DNA of 64,000 bases from a virus. Shown here piece after piece: positions 16,509-25,813 of the stretch (positions are counted from its first letter, which is position 1; each line of letters begins with the position of its first letter). Below the pieces are notes generated by a model. The model did not search any database. It was not told where the DNA came from and worked only from the letters and a program-made list of their open reading frames with translations. The stretch covers positions 21,260 to 85,259 of IMG/VR virus record IMGVR_UViG_3300036893_000049; one strand, given 5' to 3'. Position numbers and translations under genes: made by a program.

Positions 16509-16975
16509 GCAGCACACTCGGTCCAACGCTCGCCGGGTTCACGACGTTCGTTTACAACGTTATGCAGATAGACCCGCTCAATTTGCCTACGGATTCGGCT
16601 ATAATCGAGTATGCGTTCGATAACGCCATGACGATAGTCAATCAGGCTCTGTGTGTTGTCTGTGGACCGCCGAATGGGCAATGGTCGTACTATGCCATCG
16701 CGGTTTATAATCTTGGCGGGTCGAATATTATCAATTTCGCTCAGGATCAGACCGGTCGGACATATTTCGCCGATCTTCGCGCGCTGTATGGGATCGGGAA
16801 ATTTCCGGCTGGTGTGGTTGCCGGAACGTCTGATGCCGGATCATCGACCTCGCTTCTCAACCCGGAGTTCATGAAGACGCTCACGATGCGCGACCTCCGG
16901 ACGCTCAAGGACCCCTGGGGGCGGGCTTATATGGAGGCGGCGATGGACTACGGGGAAATCTGGGGACTCACGTGA
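16505..16975 (+). CDS. Head-tail connector, DUF4054-like
   Basis: 156 residues from the ATG overlapping the upstream stop. Features are MQIDPLNLPTDSAIIEYAF near the N-terminus and a helical C-terminus ending GEIWGLT. Position after the DUF2184 capsid and the fold pattern fit the DUF4054 connector family. It probably joins the portal to tail completion proteins. Confidence 0.6.
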   Translation: MSSTLGPTLAGFTTFVYNVMQIDPLNLPTDSAIIEYAFDNAMTIVNQALCVVCGPPNGQWSYYAIAVYNLGGSNIINFAQDQTGRTYFADLRALYGIGKFPAGVVAGTSDAGSSTSLLNPEFMKTLTMRDLRTLKDPWGRAYMEAAMDYGEIWGLT

Positions 16976-17481
16976 AGCTCATCCTCGGCGTGTACGACGT
17001 ACCGTATTCCGATGCATCGTATAATCCAGTTCGCGCCTCGAAGAATCCGAAATATCGTCGCGGCCGGGCGAGGCGCCCCACCGCTGACGTGGCGGCTTCG
17101 AATCATAAAACCACGGGCGATGTCGCGGTCATCCTTGAGGATGAATACCACATCATGGAGACGTTTTTCGAACTCCATGAGGACATGATTGGCGACATGC
17201 TTTGTCAATCCATGAGCGATACGCTGGATGAACTGGCGGATGGTGCGCCGGGCGATTTGAGCCTTACCGCGGCTGCCACCAGCAAGATCGAAGAGACCTT
17301 TAAGCGGTGGTTGTCAGAACGCGGCATGGACGCGACCGCGACTGCTGGCGTGCCAACCAAGGCCGCGATGATGGGAGTTTCGCATCGGTTTCTGCATCCT
17401 TATGCGAAGCGGCCGAGCCGCCCGAGTTTTATAGACACAGGTCTCTACGAAGCCAGTTTTGTTGCCTGGACTGAGATATAA
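16972..17481 (+). CDS. Head-tail completion protein (probable)
   Basis: 169 residues from a GTG in GTGA overlap. Residues 20-40 are basic (NPKYRRGRARRPTADVA). The C-terminus (GVSHRFLHPYAKRPSRPSF) is rich in Arg and Pro and ends SFVAWTEI. Such order is usual for head closure or neck proteins. No direct family match is seen. Confidence 0.6.
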   Translation: MKLILGVYDVPYSDASYNPVRASKNPKYRRGRARRPTADVAASNHKTTGDVAVILEDEYHIMETFFELHEDMIGDMLCQSMSDTLDELADGAPGDLSLTAAATSKIEETFKRWLSERGMDATATAGVPTKAAMMGVSHRFLHPYAKRPSRPSFIDTGLYEASFVAWTEI

Positions 17482-18407
17482 TGTCTTACGCGATCCCCCA
17501 GGACACGTTAAACCCCACGCTCGATACTGGCCTGGAACAACTCTCCGGCTACGCACAAATTCCGTTCACGCAATATATCCGGCGCGTGCTTCCCCTGGAT
17601 GGATACGTGTTCTGGCAGGCGACGCAACAGACCACATTCCCGGGCTCGCTTCATTACGATGCCCGTGCGGTGCAAAACGACGACGAATCATTTTCGATCA
17701 ACCGGGTTATCCTGACGACAAGTTCGCCGATTCAGCCATTCGAGAAAATCGGTCCTAACGAAATGTGGATTGGCATCTGGGACGGCATGAAGTTCGCGTT
17801 TTCCTCTCGCGGATATTTTTATCCCAACGCCGGGCTTTTCCACTACGCGGGCGATGCAGTTTATCCGATCATGGAATCGCAACTTATCGATATCGGCGCC
17901 GGGCCGTCCGATGATACTCTGATCGTATCCAACAGCCTCCCGGCATGGCTGACGCTCGTTACTTATGATCCGGTCTGGCTTGTCGCGGGGAACCCTGGGA
18001 TCACGCTTTATCCGTCATTCCTGGTGCCGGACAATCTTCGTCCTCCATACGGTTCGGTGCATATTCCGGCGGAGCAGACAAATCCGATGGCCGGGCTTCC
18101 GGTTATCGGAAACAGGGGCGCGCATTCGCAACTGGCCTGCGATGTCGTGGATGTCACGCTTTACGGCACAACGAACGCCGAGGCTCTCGCGTTTCTCGAT
18201 CTCGTCAATCAGTTCAGTCTCGATACCGACATATTTGGGATAATGGGTGCCACGGTGGCGCGCGATCCGAAACGGATACAGACAGAACTTAGCGTGATCG
18301 CGATGAAGAAAACGTTCCGATTCGAGGTTAATTACCTCCAGGAGTCCATGGTCGATACGGCGCTTCAACTGATCGAATCGGCGCCGATCACATATATCCT
18401 TCAATAA
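17481..18407 (+). CDS. Tail structural or neck protein, 308 aa
   Basis: Begins MSYAIPQDTLNPTLDTGLEQ. It is a beta-rich protein with Trp/Tyr clusters (GYVFWQATQQTTFPGSL, EMWIGIWDGMKFAF) and a C-terminal ferredoxin-like part near DVVDVTLYGTTNAEALAFL. It overlaps the upstream stop by one base. It probably forms part of the neck or tail terminator; that is inferred from position. Confidence 0.6.
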   Translation: MSYAIPQDTLNPTLDTGLEQLSGYAQIPFTQYIRRVLPLDGYVFWQATQQTTFPGSLHYDARAVQNDDESFSINRVILTTSSPIQPFEKIGPNEMWIGIWDGMKFAFSSRGYFYPNAGLFHYAGDAVYPIMESQLIDIGAGPSDDTLIVSNSLPAWLTLVTYDPVWLVAGNPGITLYPSFLVPDNLRPPYGSVHIPAEQTNPMAGLPVIGNRGAHSQLACDVVDVTLYGTTNAEALAFLDLVNQFSLDTDIFGIMGATVARDPKRIQTELSVIAMKKTFRFEVNYLQESMVDTALQLIESAPITYILQ

Positions 18408-18417
18408 GGAGTCTAAA

Positions 18418-19011
18418 ATGCCTCAGAACCCTCTTGGTGTTGTTTTCGGACAGAACCCCGCTGGAGCGCTGCAACCGCTCACCACCGATGGCGATGGTGG
18501 GCTTATCGTCTCCCAGGCCGAGGCCAATACGTTCATTGGCGCCAATCCGTCCGGCGTCACGACCTCCGCTGGGCTGGCGACAACCTATGTCGGCATCTGC
18601 CTCTCCAATCCGGCGGGTAGCGGCGTCAATCTGATCTTGCGGCGTATCGCCGGGCAGTTCATCGTGGCCCCCTCCACCGTGACCGGGTTTAATCTGATCA
18701 CCGGCTATGCGGCCGGGGGTATCACGGTCCACACGACGCCTCTGACCCCGTTCAGCGGCATCATCGGCACCGGTCCTACGCCAAAAGGACTGCTGGACAG
18801 CGCCGCGACGTTGGTTGGGACGCCGGTCTACACGATGCCCCTTGGCGAGACTCTGGTCGCCACCGATCTGCCTGCTTTCAATACCGATCTTGAGGGATCG
18901 ATTGTTCTGCCGCCGGGTGCCTATGCGGCAATCGGCACGACCATCGCCGGACCCGCGAGCGGCTTCATGGGGTCGATCCAGTGGGAAGAAAAAGCTGGCG
19001 CCGTGATCTGA
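18418..19011 (+). CDS. Virion structural protein, 197 aa
   Basis: Begins MPQNPLGVVFGQNPAGALQP after AAGGAG. It is rich in Gly, Thr, Ala and Val with a predicted beta-sandwich form and ends GSIQWEEKAGAVI. It stands just before the tail sheath. I do not recognise a family; a small decoration or tail-associated protein is likely. Confidence 0.6.
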   Translation: MPQNPLGVVFGQNPAGALQPLTTDGDGGLIVSQAEANTFIGANPSGVTTSAGLATTYVGICLSNPAGSGVNLILRRIAGQFIVAPSTVTGFNLITGYAAGGITVHTTPLTPFSGIIGTGPTPKGLLDSAATLVGTPVYTMPLGETLVATDLPAFNTDLEGSIVLPPGAYAAIGTTIAGPASGFMGSIQWEEKAGAVI

Positions 19012-19037
19012 TCCTCTGATCATCCGGGAGGTGGAGT

Positions 19038-20468
19038 ATGACAAACGGCTATAACCCGATCGTGCAGGTAAACGTATCGGTGCAACAGGCACCGGCGCCC
19101 AGCACGTTGCAGCGGAACGTGGCGTTCATTTCGCAGGGCGCCACTAATCTGGCGGCTGGCACTTATTCTTTGTTGACCGTCGCATCGAGCCTCACGCCGC
19201 TCCTAAGTGGCGCGTTATCCCTGACCGGGATTACGCAGAGCGCGGGTACCGCGACGGCCACGGCCGCCGCGCCGCACGGCTATACCATAGGCGACCAGGT
19301 GTTTCTGATAATGACGGGCGGCACGGGGTCGTCGGTCGCCTATAATGGCGCCTTTATCTGCACCGCAACGACAACGACGCAGTTCACCTATCCGGTTCCT
19401 GGCGGAACCCCGGCGACCGGTGTCGGCACGTTCATTTATACCCCACAAGATGTTGCCGAACTTGTCGCGATGAACACGACATTTTTCGCGCAGGGTAGCG
19501 CGGCCTCGGTTTACGTTCTGGAACTCGGCATCCTTCAACCCACGTTAGGGCCGACCGAACTCCAGACCTGGATCACGGCCAACCCAGGAGTGTTCTATGC
19601 GTATCTGGTGCCGCGGTTGTGGTGCGTCCTGACCTCGTTCTATACGCTCGCCGCGAATTACACGAGCCCAACAGCGAAGACCTATTTTCACCTTACGACC
19701 ACGCTTGCCTATTGGCAGGCGAATCCTTCGAGTTTCGCGACAACGCTGAAAAGTGTTATCGCGAGCATTGAGGCGCCAGCCGTGGCTGCCGCCGCCGTCT
19801 CTGGAACGGCGACCGAGTTCAGCGCCGCCGCGTTCTTTTATTCGACAGCGAACCTCAATCCGAATGCTGGTATTCCGGTCACTCAGGCAGCCTATACTTT
19901 CCTGTATGGTGTGACGCCATACCCCGTGGCGGGAAATTCGGCATTGTTCGCATCGCTGAAAACCGCCAATATCAACTATGTCGGGACCGGAGCCGAAGGC
20001 GGTCTCGCCTCCAATCTGATTGAGTTCTACGGCAAGACGCTTGACGGAAACGACTTCAACAAGTTTTGGTTTTCCATCGATAATGTGCAGATCAATCTTG
20101 AGTTAAACACCGCGAATGCCATCATCAACGGGTCGAATAATACTCTGGCCCCCCTTAACTATAACCAGTCCGGCGTCAACACTTTGCAAGCCGTCGCGGG
20201 ACAGACCATGCAATCTGAAATTGGTCTCGGTCTTGCCCTTGGCGCGCTGGTCCTGACGCAGATGACCGCCGCGAACTTCGCCGCCGCCGTCGCCAACGGA
20301 CAATTCATCGGACAGGTCGTGGTCAATGCGGTGCCGTTCCAGTCGTATGTGACGCTGAATCCGACACAGTACCCTCTTGGGGTCTATGGCGGCCTGTATG
20401 TCGCCTATACGGTGCAACTTGGCTTCGAACAAATCATCTATAACATCACCGCTTCGACGTTCGCGTAA
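19038..20468 (+). CDS. Contractile tail sheath protein, DUF3383-like
   Basis: 476 residues. The N-terminus (MTNGYNPIVQVNVSVQQAP followed by TLQRNVAFISQG) and C-terminus (FEQIIYNITASTFA) fit the DUF3383 sheath proteins of myoviruses. Residues about 55-140 hold an inserted beta domain (GYTIGDQVFLIMTGG). A similar GYSTGQAVTVAGASPGGYN stretch occurs in the J-like baseplate protein. The sheath contracts to drive the tube through the envelope. A strong GGGAGGTGG site precedes the ATG. Confidence 0.8.
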   Translation: MTNGYNPIVQVNVSVQQAPAPSTLQRNVAFISQGATNLAAGTYSLLTVASSLTPLLSGALSLTGITQSAGTATATAAAPHGYTIGDQVFLIMTGGTGSSVAYNGAFICTATTTTQFTYPVPGGTPATGVGTFIYTPQDVAELVAMNTTFFAQGSAASVYVLELGILQPTLGPTELQTWITANPGVFYAYLVPRLWCVLTSFYTLAANYTSPTAKTYFHLTTTLAYWQANPSSFATTLKSVIASIEAPAVAAAAVSGTATEFSAAAFFYSTANLNPNAGIPVTQAAYTFLYGVTPYPVAGNSALFASLKTANINYVGTGAEGGLASNLIEFYGKTLDGNDFNKFWFSIDNVQINLELNTANAIINGSNNTLAPLNYNQSGVNTLQAVAGQTMQSEIGLGLALGALVLTQMTAANFAAAVANGQFIGQVVVNAVPFQSYVTLNPTQYPLGVYGGLYVAYTVQLGFEQIIYNITASTFA

Positions 20469-20479
20469 GGAGCCCGAAA

Positions 20480-20941
20480 ATGTCAGGCACGAATAGCGGC
20501 AATCCGCAAATCCCGCAGGGCGTCATCAATCTTGGCCGCGTTAGTTTTCAGGTGCCGAATTATCAAAATCTGAATGTCACGCCTCCGTTCATGGGCGCGG
20601 GCGGCCTGTCGTTCTCTCGGGGTGGTCCTTCCACGACATTCATTAACACCCTGACTGGACGGGTCAGATCGCCGGAGCCCTTTCAGCCAGTCACGATCAC
20701 CGTCCATCTGGTGCGCTCTCAGGCACTCGCGGCGGCATGGGAAGCACAATTACAGTTGTGGTCCCTCCTCGGACCCACGACGGTCTATACCGACTCCCGC
20801 ATGTTGCCGACTTACAGTTTTTACGAGTGCGCCATCGATAACGTCGGTGAGATCGTTTCAAACGCGAAGTCGGCCGAGTACATGGTCACCATTGGCGGGA
20901 CGCTCCCGATCAATAGTAATCTTTGGGCGCTGATTGCGTGA
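20480..20941 (+). CDS. Tail tube protein (probable)
   Basis: 153 residues beginning MSGTNSGNPQIPQGVINLGR. A small beta-barrel pattern with PFQPVTITVHLVRSQALA and a C-terminal VTIGGTLPINSN fits tail tube subunits. It directly follows the sheath gene, which is the normal order. A TAAGGAGC site precedes the ATG. Confidence 0.7.
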   Translation: MSGTNSGNPQIPQGVINLGRVSFQVPNYQNLNVTPPFMGAGGLSFSRGGPSTTFINTLTGRVRSPEPFQPVTITVHLVRSQALAAAWEAQLQLWSLLGPTTVYTDSRMLPTYSFYECAIDNVGEIVSNAKSAEYMVTIGGTLPINSNLWALIA

Positions 20942-21522
20942 AAATCGACCGGAAACTAAACCTCGTCCAGACCTTTGATACCTCCGCGGGGACGGTTCAC
21001 GTCCATTCGGTGCCGATATCATACGAAACCTGCCGCCAGTATTCTTTCATCATACGAAAGACATACTCGCAAATCGTCAACAACGGATTGTTTCCCAGCG
21101 GCGGCGCGTCGGTTGCCATCGAAATGATGGAGAGGATCGCGAAACTCGATAACGTCTGGGAAGGTTCCGATGGCGTCCGCGATGGGTTGCGGGCGGAAAT
21201 CCGGCAGCGAACAAATGTCATTATCCCGACACCCCAGGGCTGGAAGACGATTCCCTACGCCCATGCTTTGGAACAAAATCTTTTCGACCAGGAAGATGTC
21301 GATGAGATGGAAGGCGCCATCGTTTTTTTTACCTGTGCCTCTTTAGTGTTGAGGAGCCAGAACGATCAACAGAGGATGACGATTCTGTTGAACGTGATGG
21401 AATTTCAGTGGCACACGCGGACTACATCGTTGGATTGTATGGCGCACGCCGCTTCCTTGCCGATGTCGATGCCGGTCGAGAGTTCTGGCGAGACGATGCC
21501 GGTATCGTCGGTGCCACGCTAG
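20938..21522 (+). CDS. Tail assembly chaperone, zero-frame product
   Basis: About 194 residues from a GTG that overlaps the upstream stop. It contains KIDRKLNLVQTFDTSAGTVH and a helical body. A run of eight T (21323-21330) lies near codon 130. Codon use after the run looks normal in the -1 frame rather than in the zero frame, so the true longer product is probably made by -1 slipping. Chaperone pairs of this kind stand between tube and tape measure genes in most long-tailed phages. Confidence 0.7.
   Translation: MKIDRKLNLVQTFDTSAGTVHVHSVPISYETCRQYSFIIRKTYSQIVNNGLFPSGGASVAIEMMERIAKLDNVWEGSDGVRDGLRAEIRQRTNVIIPTPQGWKTIPYAHALEQNLFDQEDVDEMEGAIVFFTCASLVLRSQNDQQRMTILLNVMEFQWHTRTTSLDCMAHAASLPMSMPVESSGETMPVSSVPR
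21323..21330 (+). promoter_or_regulatory. Slippery run of eight T for -1 frameshift
   Basis: The run reads GTT TTT TTT ACC in the zero frame. The -1 frame is open from here to 21638 without a stop. It lies in the expected place for a programmed tail-chaperone frameshift. A homopolymer sequencing error would give the same picture. Confidence 0.7.
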
Positions 21523-21638
21523 ACTGGGCGGCGACCGATGGGTTCATGGAGTGCGTCGGCGCCAAGGCGCGGGGTCAATGGACTGATGTCAGTTCATTCC
21601 GCCAACGGCATCTGATCGCGGCGTTAAGGAGGGTGTGA
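21324..21638 (+). CDS. Tail assembly chaperone, -1 frame extension
   Basis: This open frame continues the chaperone after the slippery run, giving a fusion of about 233 residues. It begins with an acidic linker (VEEPERSTEDDDSVERDG) and then a compact part (IVGLYGARRFLADVDAG). A GTG at 21408 could start it alone, but no ribosome binding site is seen. The stop overlaps the tape measure start as TGATG. Confidence 0.7.
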   Translation, partial: FFYLCLFSVEEPERSTEDDDSVERDGISVAHADYIVGLYGARRFLADVDAGREFWRDDAGIVGATLDWAATDGFMECVGAKARGQWTDVSSFRQRHLIAALRRV

Positions 21639-23362
21639 TGCCGCGCACGGTATTTTCTGTGGATGTGGATCGATCTCAATTCGATTCGTATGTATCCGCA
21701 TTCAATGACTATCAGGCTCAACTCGGCAAGATGGAGGGATCGTGGAATGCGGCCAGCAATGCCGCGGTGGGTGCCGAAAGCGCCTCTCTCGGTATGGTCG
21801 ATACCCTCGCGGCGAGCGCTGCGTCGGCAGTTCTGATTGGGGATGCTCTGCAACGAACCGAGGCCGCCAGCGGAAGGGCGTCAAACAATTTCGGCAAACT
21901 CGCGGAGCATGCCAAGGGAATCGCCTCGTCCCTGCTTTCCGCGACGGTCAGTCTCGCGAAATGGTCTGTCCTGTCCCTGGGCGCGGGACTTATCGGCGGC
22001 GGGGTCGGTCTCTTCGGATTGGACCGTCTCGGGGAGTCGGTCGCCGCGACGCGCCGGACCTCGCAGGGGCTTGGCATTTCGGCCGGTGAACTACAGGCGT
22101 TCAATGTCAATTACGGAACGCGGCTTGGGCTTGGCACGGATTTTCTGAATACGGTTCAGGGCGCGCAATCGGACCTCGGCCAACAATGGAAATTCTCTGC
22201 CCTTGGTATTCCGCAATCCGAGGTGGGTGGCGACACCGCGACCTTGACGACCGATGTAATTCGCCGCGCCCACGCGCTCTGGCAACAGGCTGGACCTCAA
22301 GGGCATAACGTTCAATGGATGCAGGCTCATGGTCTTGATGGGATCATGGGATTCAACCAATGGCAGGCTATCGGCCGTCAGTCAGATAGCGATCTGGACA
22401 GGTGGGGCGCTCAATACCGACGCGATGCCGGGACAATGAATCCGACCGATCCGACGCAAAAAGCCTGGGTCGAATTTACGACGCAACTTGATCGGGCGGC
22501 GAAGCAGATCGAGGCGGTATTTATTACAGGCGCGAGTCCGTTGCTTCCGGCCCTGGAAACATTCTCAAAATCCATTGAGAAAATGATCGCTAACTTTTTT
22601 GGCAATGCGAGCATCGAACAGCATATCAAAAACCTTGGCAAGGCATTGGAGGGGTTTGGAACCTATCTCGGGTCGGATAAGTTTATTGACGATGTGAAGA
22701 AGTTCGCTGATGGAATCAGTTATGCAGTCGATAAGGTCGAGAATATCTTACGCATTCTTGGCATCATGGCACCAACGGCGGCGCAACAGGCGATGCAGGG
22801 GCTGCCCTCGGCTTTCAAGTCGGGAGAGGATACGATCGGCGGATTGACGTTCCGGCAGACGATTGGGCTCGATCCGAAGCCCGCTGGGTATGATATGGAT
22901 TTTGGGCCACTCGAACAGAAAGTCGGTCTTCCGCCAGGAGTATTGAGGGGCCTTGCGATAACTGAGTCCGGCATGACACCGCATCCTTCTGATCGCTTCG
23001 CCGCTGGAGAGTTGCATCGCGGCATGTTCCAAATGTCAGACACCATGCTCGGCCGCTATGGAATCCAAAATCCCTATGATGCGGATCAGGAATCCAAGGC
23101 CGCGGCGATTGAGGAAAGCGCCTATCTTCAACGGTTCAATGGCAACATCGCGGCGGCTATCGCGGCTTGGAATGAAGGTCCTGGCGCGGTTGAATCGCAG
23201 ATGGAAAAGGCACGGCGGCAGGGCGGTAACTGGCTCGATTATGCCGGTAAGGGCGTGCAGAAATATGTCAACGATGTCGCCGGACGCATGAATATCAGTG
23301 TCCAGGTCCTAAACCAAACCGGCGCCGCTGTCGCGGTCCTCTTGAACGGTGCCCGGCAGTGA
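21638..23362 (+). CDS. Tape measure protein with lytic transglycosylase domain
   Basis: 574 residues, short for a tape measure, so a short tail is predicted. Residues 90-140 are hydrophobic (LLSATVSLAKWSVLSLGAGL) as usual for tape measures. The C-terminal part (about 425-545) is an SLT domain: catalytic Glu near residue 443 in AITESGM, then RGMFQMSD and NIAAAIAAWNEGPGAV. It sets tail length and locally opens peptidoglycan during infection. An AAGGAGG site precedes the ATG. Confidence 0.85.
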   Translation: MPRTVFSVDVDRSQFDSYVSAFNDYQAQLGKMEGSWNAASNAAVGAESASLGMVDTLAASAASAVLIGDALQRTEAASGRASNNFGKLAEHAKGIASSLLSATVSLAKWSVLSLGAGLIGGGVGLFGLDRLGESVAATRRTSQGLGISAGELQAFNVNYGTRLGLGTDFLNTVQGAQSDLGQQWKFSALGIPQSEVGGDTATLTTDVIRRAHALWQQAGPQGHNVQWMQAHGLDGIMGFNQWQAIGRQSDSDLDRWGAQYRRDAGTMNPTDPTQKAWVEFTTQLDRAAKQIEAVFITGASPLLPALETFSKSIEKMIANFFGNASIEQHIKNLGKALEGFGTYLGSDKFIDDVKKFADGISYAVDKVENILRILGIMAPTAAQQAMQGLPSAFKSGEDTIGGLTFRQTIGLDPKPAGYDMDFGPLEQKVGLPPGVLRGLAITESGMTPHPSDRFAAGELHRGMFQMSDTMLGRYGIQNPYDADQESKAAAIEESAYLQRFNGNIAAAIAAWNEGPGAVESQMEKARRQGGNWLDYAGKGVQKYVNDVAGRMNISVQVLNQTGAAVAVLLNGARQ

Positions 23363-24069
23363 GTGCGTCTATCCTCTCTCCGGTTTTCGCCGCGGCATAC
23401 GAAATTTCACCGATATTCCTGACCGGCGGCATCGCGGCAACGATCGGCTCGGCCGCCGGTTCCGCGTTCGGCGGCAGCATTGGGGCCGGCGTATCATCGG
23501 TCATCGGTGGTGCATTGCCACTGATTGCGTTTACCGAGGGGGTTGATTTTCTCGCGGCGGCCTTGGCCGGCGGTTTGCCATCCTCGCCGTTCGCCCGGTT
23601 CACCGTCATCCCCTCAGGAAAACTGATATCACAGCAAATCGCGCACTATCCGTTTGCCAATCAGGCGGTCGCTGCCAATGCGGTCATTACGGAGCCCCTG
23701 ACGGTCTCTGTGCGGATGGACTGCCCCGCCGCCGAACCTGGGGCCTATGTGTCCAAACTGGCCGTTATGACCGCCCTACAGGCCGCGCTGAGTGCTCATA
23801 ATGCGTCGGGTGGTCTCTATACGGTCCTGACACCGTCCTTCCCTTACGTCAATCTCATCATGACGGCCTTCACGGATATCTCCGGCAGCGGATCGAACCA
23901 GGTGCAATATCAGTGGCAGTTCGACTTTGAACAGCCTCTGGTAACCCTGGCGGCGGCGCAACAGGCATATTCGTCGCTATTGAACAAGTTCAGCGGCGGG
24001 ACACAGATCACCGGAATGCCGTCATGGACCGCACCGGGGAATGTTGGCCCGGCGGTGCCGGTATCATGA
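23359..24069 (+). CDS. Tail/baseplate protein, 236 aa
   Basis: GTG start overlaps the tape measure stop. Residues 20-75 are hydrophobic and glycine-rich (FLTGGIAATIGSAAGSAFGG), followed by a mixed domain with YPFANQAVAANAVITEPL. It resembles in order the hub-associated proteins after tape measures in related myophages. The family is not identified with certainty. Confidence 0.6.
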   Translation: MSASILSPVFAAAYEISPIFLTGGIAATIGSAAGSAFGGSIGAGVSSVIGGALPLIAFTEGVDFLAAALAGGLPSSPFARFTVIPSGKLISQQIAHYPFANQAVAANAVITEPLTVSVRMDCPAAEPGAYVSKLAVMTALQAALSAHNASGGLYTVLTPSFPYVNLIMTAFTDISGSGSNQVQYQWQFDFEQPLVTLAAAQQAYSSLLNKFSGGTQITGMPSWTAPGNVGPAVPVS

Positions 24070-24338
24070 GCGGATTGATTTCGTTTACGCCAACCAGTAC
24101 GGCGCCATTTCAGTTCGGCGCCACACTCGACGGGACGAACTACACCTGTCAGGTCCGATGGAACGTATCGGCGCAGCGCTGGTATCTTTTCATTTTCGAT
24201 ATCTCGGGATCGGTGGTTCTGACGCGGGCGCTGATCGCGAGTCCGCCGGGATATGGAATCAATATGATATATGGGTTGTTTCTGACCTCGGTTATGTATT
24301 TCTGGGATGCGACGCAGAGTTTTCAGGTGATTCCGTAG
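24066..24338 (+). CDS. Small baseplate protein, 90 aa
   Basis: ATG in ATGA overlap. Beta-rich, with FGATLDGTNYTCQVRWNVSA and RWYLFIFDISGSVVLTRAL. This pattern (a Trp strand followed by two strands) is typical of small phage baseplate components. Role inferred from position. Confidence 0.6.
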   Translation: MSGLISFTPTSTAPFQFGATLDGTNYTCQVRWNVSAQRWYLFIFDISGSVVLTRALIASPPGYGINMIYGLFLTSVMYFWDATQSFQVIP

Positions 24339-24346
24339 GAGGAACG

Positions 24347-24559
24347 ATGGATACGCTTAATCTTAACGATGTGGTTTCTGTGGAACCGGGTGTCTCTGGG
24401 AAATCCGTTATGATGATGCTTGTCGAAGTTGAGGCTATTGATGGAAAGATCGTGGGGTCTGCACTATCCGCTGGTTATCATATCGATCAATGTGCGTTGC
24501 CTGGGCGGCTCATTTATACGATCACGTCTCCAATTGATCGCGAGAAATGTCCGAAATGA
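24347..24559 (+). CDS. Small hypothetical protein, 70 aa
   Basis: Begins MDTLNLNDVVSVEPGVSGKS with GGAGGAACG directly before the ATG. It has a beta pattern and ends SPIDREKCPK. It is unknown, and sits between baseplate genes. Confidence 0.55.
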   Translation: MDTLNLNDVVSVEPGVSGKSVMMMLVEVEAIDGKIVGSALSAGYHIDQCALPGRLIYTITSPIDREKCPK

Positions 24560-24775
24560 CCCGCTCATGCCACAAGATGTAGTATCGGCGGGGCGTGACA
24601 AGCCGGGTTTGCAATCCTCAACATTAAGGCATATAATAAATTTGCTTATCCGTCTATCATACCAGAAGAGGCGGTATCTGGTTGTCGGTCCAGGCAGCCC
24701 ACGCGCGGAGAACGGACCTGATACTCCGCCAGGGCAAGCGTCCGGTTCAATTCCACGCATAGCCGGATAAGCATT
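24560..24775. other. Intergenic stretch inside the baseplate operon
   Basis: These 216 bases have no convincing gene. They are more AT-rich than the surroundings around 24630-24665. A leftward frame spans part of it but has no good start signal. It may hold a promoter for the downstream baseplate genes; I see no clear -35 and -10 pair. Confidence 0.3.
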
Positions 24776-25813
24776 TTGCGTTATTATCTGATCCAAATTT
24801 TTCCGCCCGGCTCGGACCCTGGTTCCGCGCCGGTATTCCGGGAATACACGTCATTTCCAAACGGGCAAAGCGATCCTGGTGCTCTGAATATCGTTTTGGA
24901 TATCTATCAATACACCTTTGGCGATGCCCTACCATTAAGTGTCGTGCAAATTTACGGTATAGATATCCGGGATGTTTCCCAGGTCAGCAATTTTACGAAC
25001 TGCAATATTATGATCTGGGCGGGTTTCCAAAAAGGCTTGCCACTCAATAACTCAGCGCAAGCCGGGCTGCTCTTATCAGGCATCATCTGGCAGGCGTTCG
25101 GTAATTGGCAGGGCACGGAAATGGTCCTGGATTTCGTGGTCTCTCCGCCGGGCGCCATCGCGGCACAGAACACGAATTTCTCTTTCAGTTGGACGGCTGG
25201 AACCCCGCTTTCTTCCGCTTTGGCGACCACGCTCACGAACGGTTTCCCGAAAATCAAGCAGAACATCCAGATCAGCCCAAATTTAATTATTGGGCATGAC
25301 GAGAACGGCGTCTACCAGTCCATGCCGCCATTCGCGCAAACCCTGAAATCCCTCACGGCGGCGGCCATCGGTGGCACTTATCCCGGCGTCGATATTATCT
25401 GGACGCCAACCCAGATCAATGTGTTCGACGGCACGGCGCAGCAGACACCGAAACAGATCGCATTTCAGGACCTCATCGGACAGCCGGTGTGGATCGGGCC
25501 GCTCACGATACAGTTCATGTGCCCCATGCGCGCCGATATCAGTGTCGGAACATTCGTCACGATGCCGAAAGCGTCAACCGGAGGCGCATATCCAGCCTAT
25601 TCTCCTGGTGCCGCCGTTACAACATCAGCCGCGCAACCGCAGGCACGGCAGAGCAGCATCTTCAACGGAACCTTCAACGTGATCCTCGTGCATCACATGG
25701 GCATCTTTCGGCAGCCTGACGGAACAGCATGGGTAACGGTATTCAACGCCTATGTGACGACACCGGAGCCCGTTCCGACTGTCACCATTGAATCGTTATC
25801 GTTCGGCCCATGA
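24776..25813 (+). CDS. Baseplate hub protein (probable), 345 aa
   Basis: The only reasonable start is a TTG giving MRYYLIQIFPPGSDPGSAP. The protein contains a beta domain near NCNIMIWAGFQKGLPLNN and TPTQINVFDGTAQQTP. Its size and position (before the Gp138-like spike gene) fit a hub protein. It ends with ESLSFGP, overlapping the next start by ATGA. Confidence 0.65.
   Translation: MRYYLIQIFPPGSDPGSAPVFREYTSFPNGQSDPGALNIVLDIYQYTFGDALPLSVVQIYGIDIRDVSQVSNFTNCNIMIWAGFQKGLPLNNSAQAGLLLSGIIWQAFGNWQGTEMVLDFVVSPPGAIAAQNTNFSFSWTAGTPLSSALATTLTNGFPKIKQNIQISPNLIIGHDENGVYQSMPPFAQTLKSLTAAAIGGTYPGVDIIWTPTQINVFDGTAQQTPKQIAFQDLIGQPVWIGPLTIQFMCPMRADISVGTFVTMPKASTGGAYPAYSPGAAVTTSAAQPQARQSSIFNGTFNVILVHHMGIFRQPDGTAWVTVFNAYVTTPEPVPTVTIESLSFGP

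Noticed and set aside
24464-24796. Leftward 110-codon frame in the baseplate operon
   Set aside because: No start signal, and it overlaps two rightward genes at its ends.
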